13,233 bases of DNA, from NCBI GenBank assembly GCA_002314645.1, contig DCGS01000032.1:3996-17228 (forward strand), in the 5' to 3' direction. Below are positions 12,904-13,233 of this stretch, one piece after another (the first letter of the stretch is position 1; each line of letters starts with the position of its first letter). This stretch comes from Ruminococcaceae bacterium UBA1772 (GTDB lineage Bacteria; Bacillota; Clostridia; Oscillospirales; Acutalibacteraceae). Made by a program: the position numbers and the translations under genes. A model generated the notes under the pieces. It was given only the letters and a program-made list of their open reading frames with translations, made no database searches and was not told the origin of the DNA.

Positions 12904-13233
12904 TCATATGGTAAAGTCTTCAACAGTGTAATCTTTGCCAAATTTTGGCTTTTTTGGTTTTCCAGAAGGAACAATTAAAATTAAAGCTAAAAGGAAAATG
13001 TTGATTGCAAAAACTATTGCAAAATAGTTTGCTGTATGAGCACATGCATAAGCAACAATTGTTCCAACAAAAGGAATTACCATTGAAACTTTTCCAATGA
13101 ATTGATTCTCAGAAACATCATAAGAACCATTCTTATCTTTTACAGTTGCAACTGATTTGTCACCAGCATTTGAAAGGCCAGTAATTTTAGCAACTGATCT
13201 TGTATTTTTAGTTGTAACTACAAGGCTGTCGAG
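12904..13233 (-). CDS. 3' end of a membrane protein, possibly signal-peptidase-I-like
   Basis: The last 109 codons of a gene that starts beyond the right edge. The visible part has a polar region (1-45), then FIGKVSMVIPFVGTIVAYA (45-62), a hydrophobic segment (about 69-89, NYFAIVFAINIFLLALILIV) and a basic tail (GKPKKPKFGKDY) ending DFTI. The order of a nucleophile-domain-like beta region, an IGKV...IPFVG stretch and a C-terminal membrane helix resembles SipW/archaeal-type signal peptidase I, where IGKV-x3-IP-x-G precedes the last helix. The usual GDxN box is not clear (GLSNAGDKS occurs), and the catalytic Ser and Lys/His would lie outside the window, so the call is tentative. It is too short for a definite identification. 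Confidence 0.45.
   Translation of the reverse strand, partial: LDSLVVTTKNTRSVAKITGLSNAGDKSVATVKDKNGSYDVSENQFIGKVSMVIPFVGTIVAYACAHTANYFAIVFAINIFLLALILIVPSGKPKKPKFGKDYTVEDFTI

Overview
The window reads as chromosomal DNA from a low-GC anaerobic Firmicute, probably a clostridial (Lachnospiraceae-like) gut or rumen bacterium. The support is: strong AGGAGG-type ribosome binding sites before nearly every gene; the electron-transfer type (PyrK/PyrD-1B) dihydroorotate dehydrogenase; a pyrB-pyrI pair; a Na+-pumping decarboxylase with a free biotin carrier protein; and a secreted CotH-family protein with a Thr/Glu-rich tail. The genus cannot be fixed by reading alone.

Layout: positions 1-7632 are read on the + strand and 7665-13233 on the - strand, so the two halves converge on a bidirectional terminator at about 7613-7650. 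(i) 1-3835 is the distal part of a pyrimidine operon, pyrK(partial)-pyrD-pyrF-pyrE-pyrB-pyrI. It covers aspartate transcarbamoylation with its regulatory subunit, dihydroorotate oxidation with its Fe-S/flavin partner, and the two steps from orotate to UMP. (ii) 3836-4057 is an AT-rich gap holding a possible promoter and a clear hairpin plus T-tract, placed as either the pyr terminator or a leader attenuator. (iii) 4058-6451 is an exported CotH-kinase-family protein followed by a good terminator. (iv) 6494-7650 is a self-contained unit: a near-consensus promoter, two extremely AT-rich small membrane-protein genes of unknown function, and the shared terminator. Its base composition differs sharply from both sides.

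(v) On the - strand, 10993-7665 is a tight four-gene operon (carboxyltransferase, small OadG-like membrane subunit, biotin carrier, beta membrane subunit) for a biotin-dependent, Na+-translocating decarboxylase, most likely acting on oxaloacetate. It has its own promoter and a perfect 9-bp inverted repeat just upstream of the first ribosome binding site. (vi) 12728-11181 is a single-gene unit with promoter and terminator. It encodes an NAD-dependent epimerase/dehydratase-like (extended SDR) protein with a long C-terminal extension that carries a zinc-ribbon-like Cys/His motif. (vii) The right edge holds the 3' end of another - strand gene encoding a membrane protein, tentatively signal-peptidase-I-like, with its terminator.

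The pyr and decarboxylase operons are ordinary metabolism. The parts most worth a second look are the SDR-zinc-ribbon fusion, the AT-rich membrane-protein pair, the cotH leader and the oadA leader repeat. No tRNA, rRNA, CRISPR array, insertion sequence or phage gene was seen.
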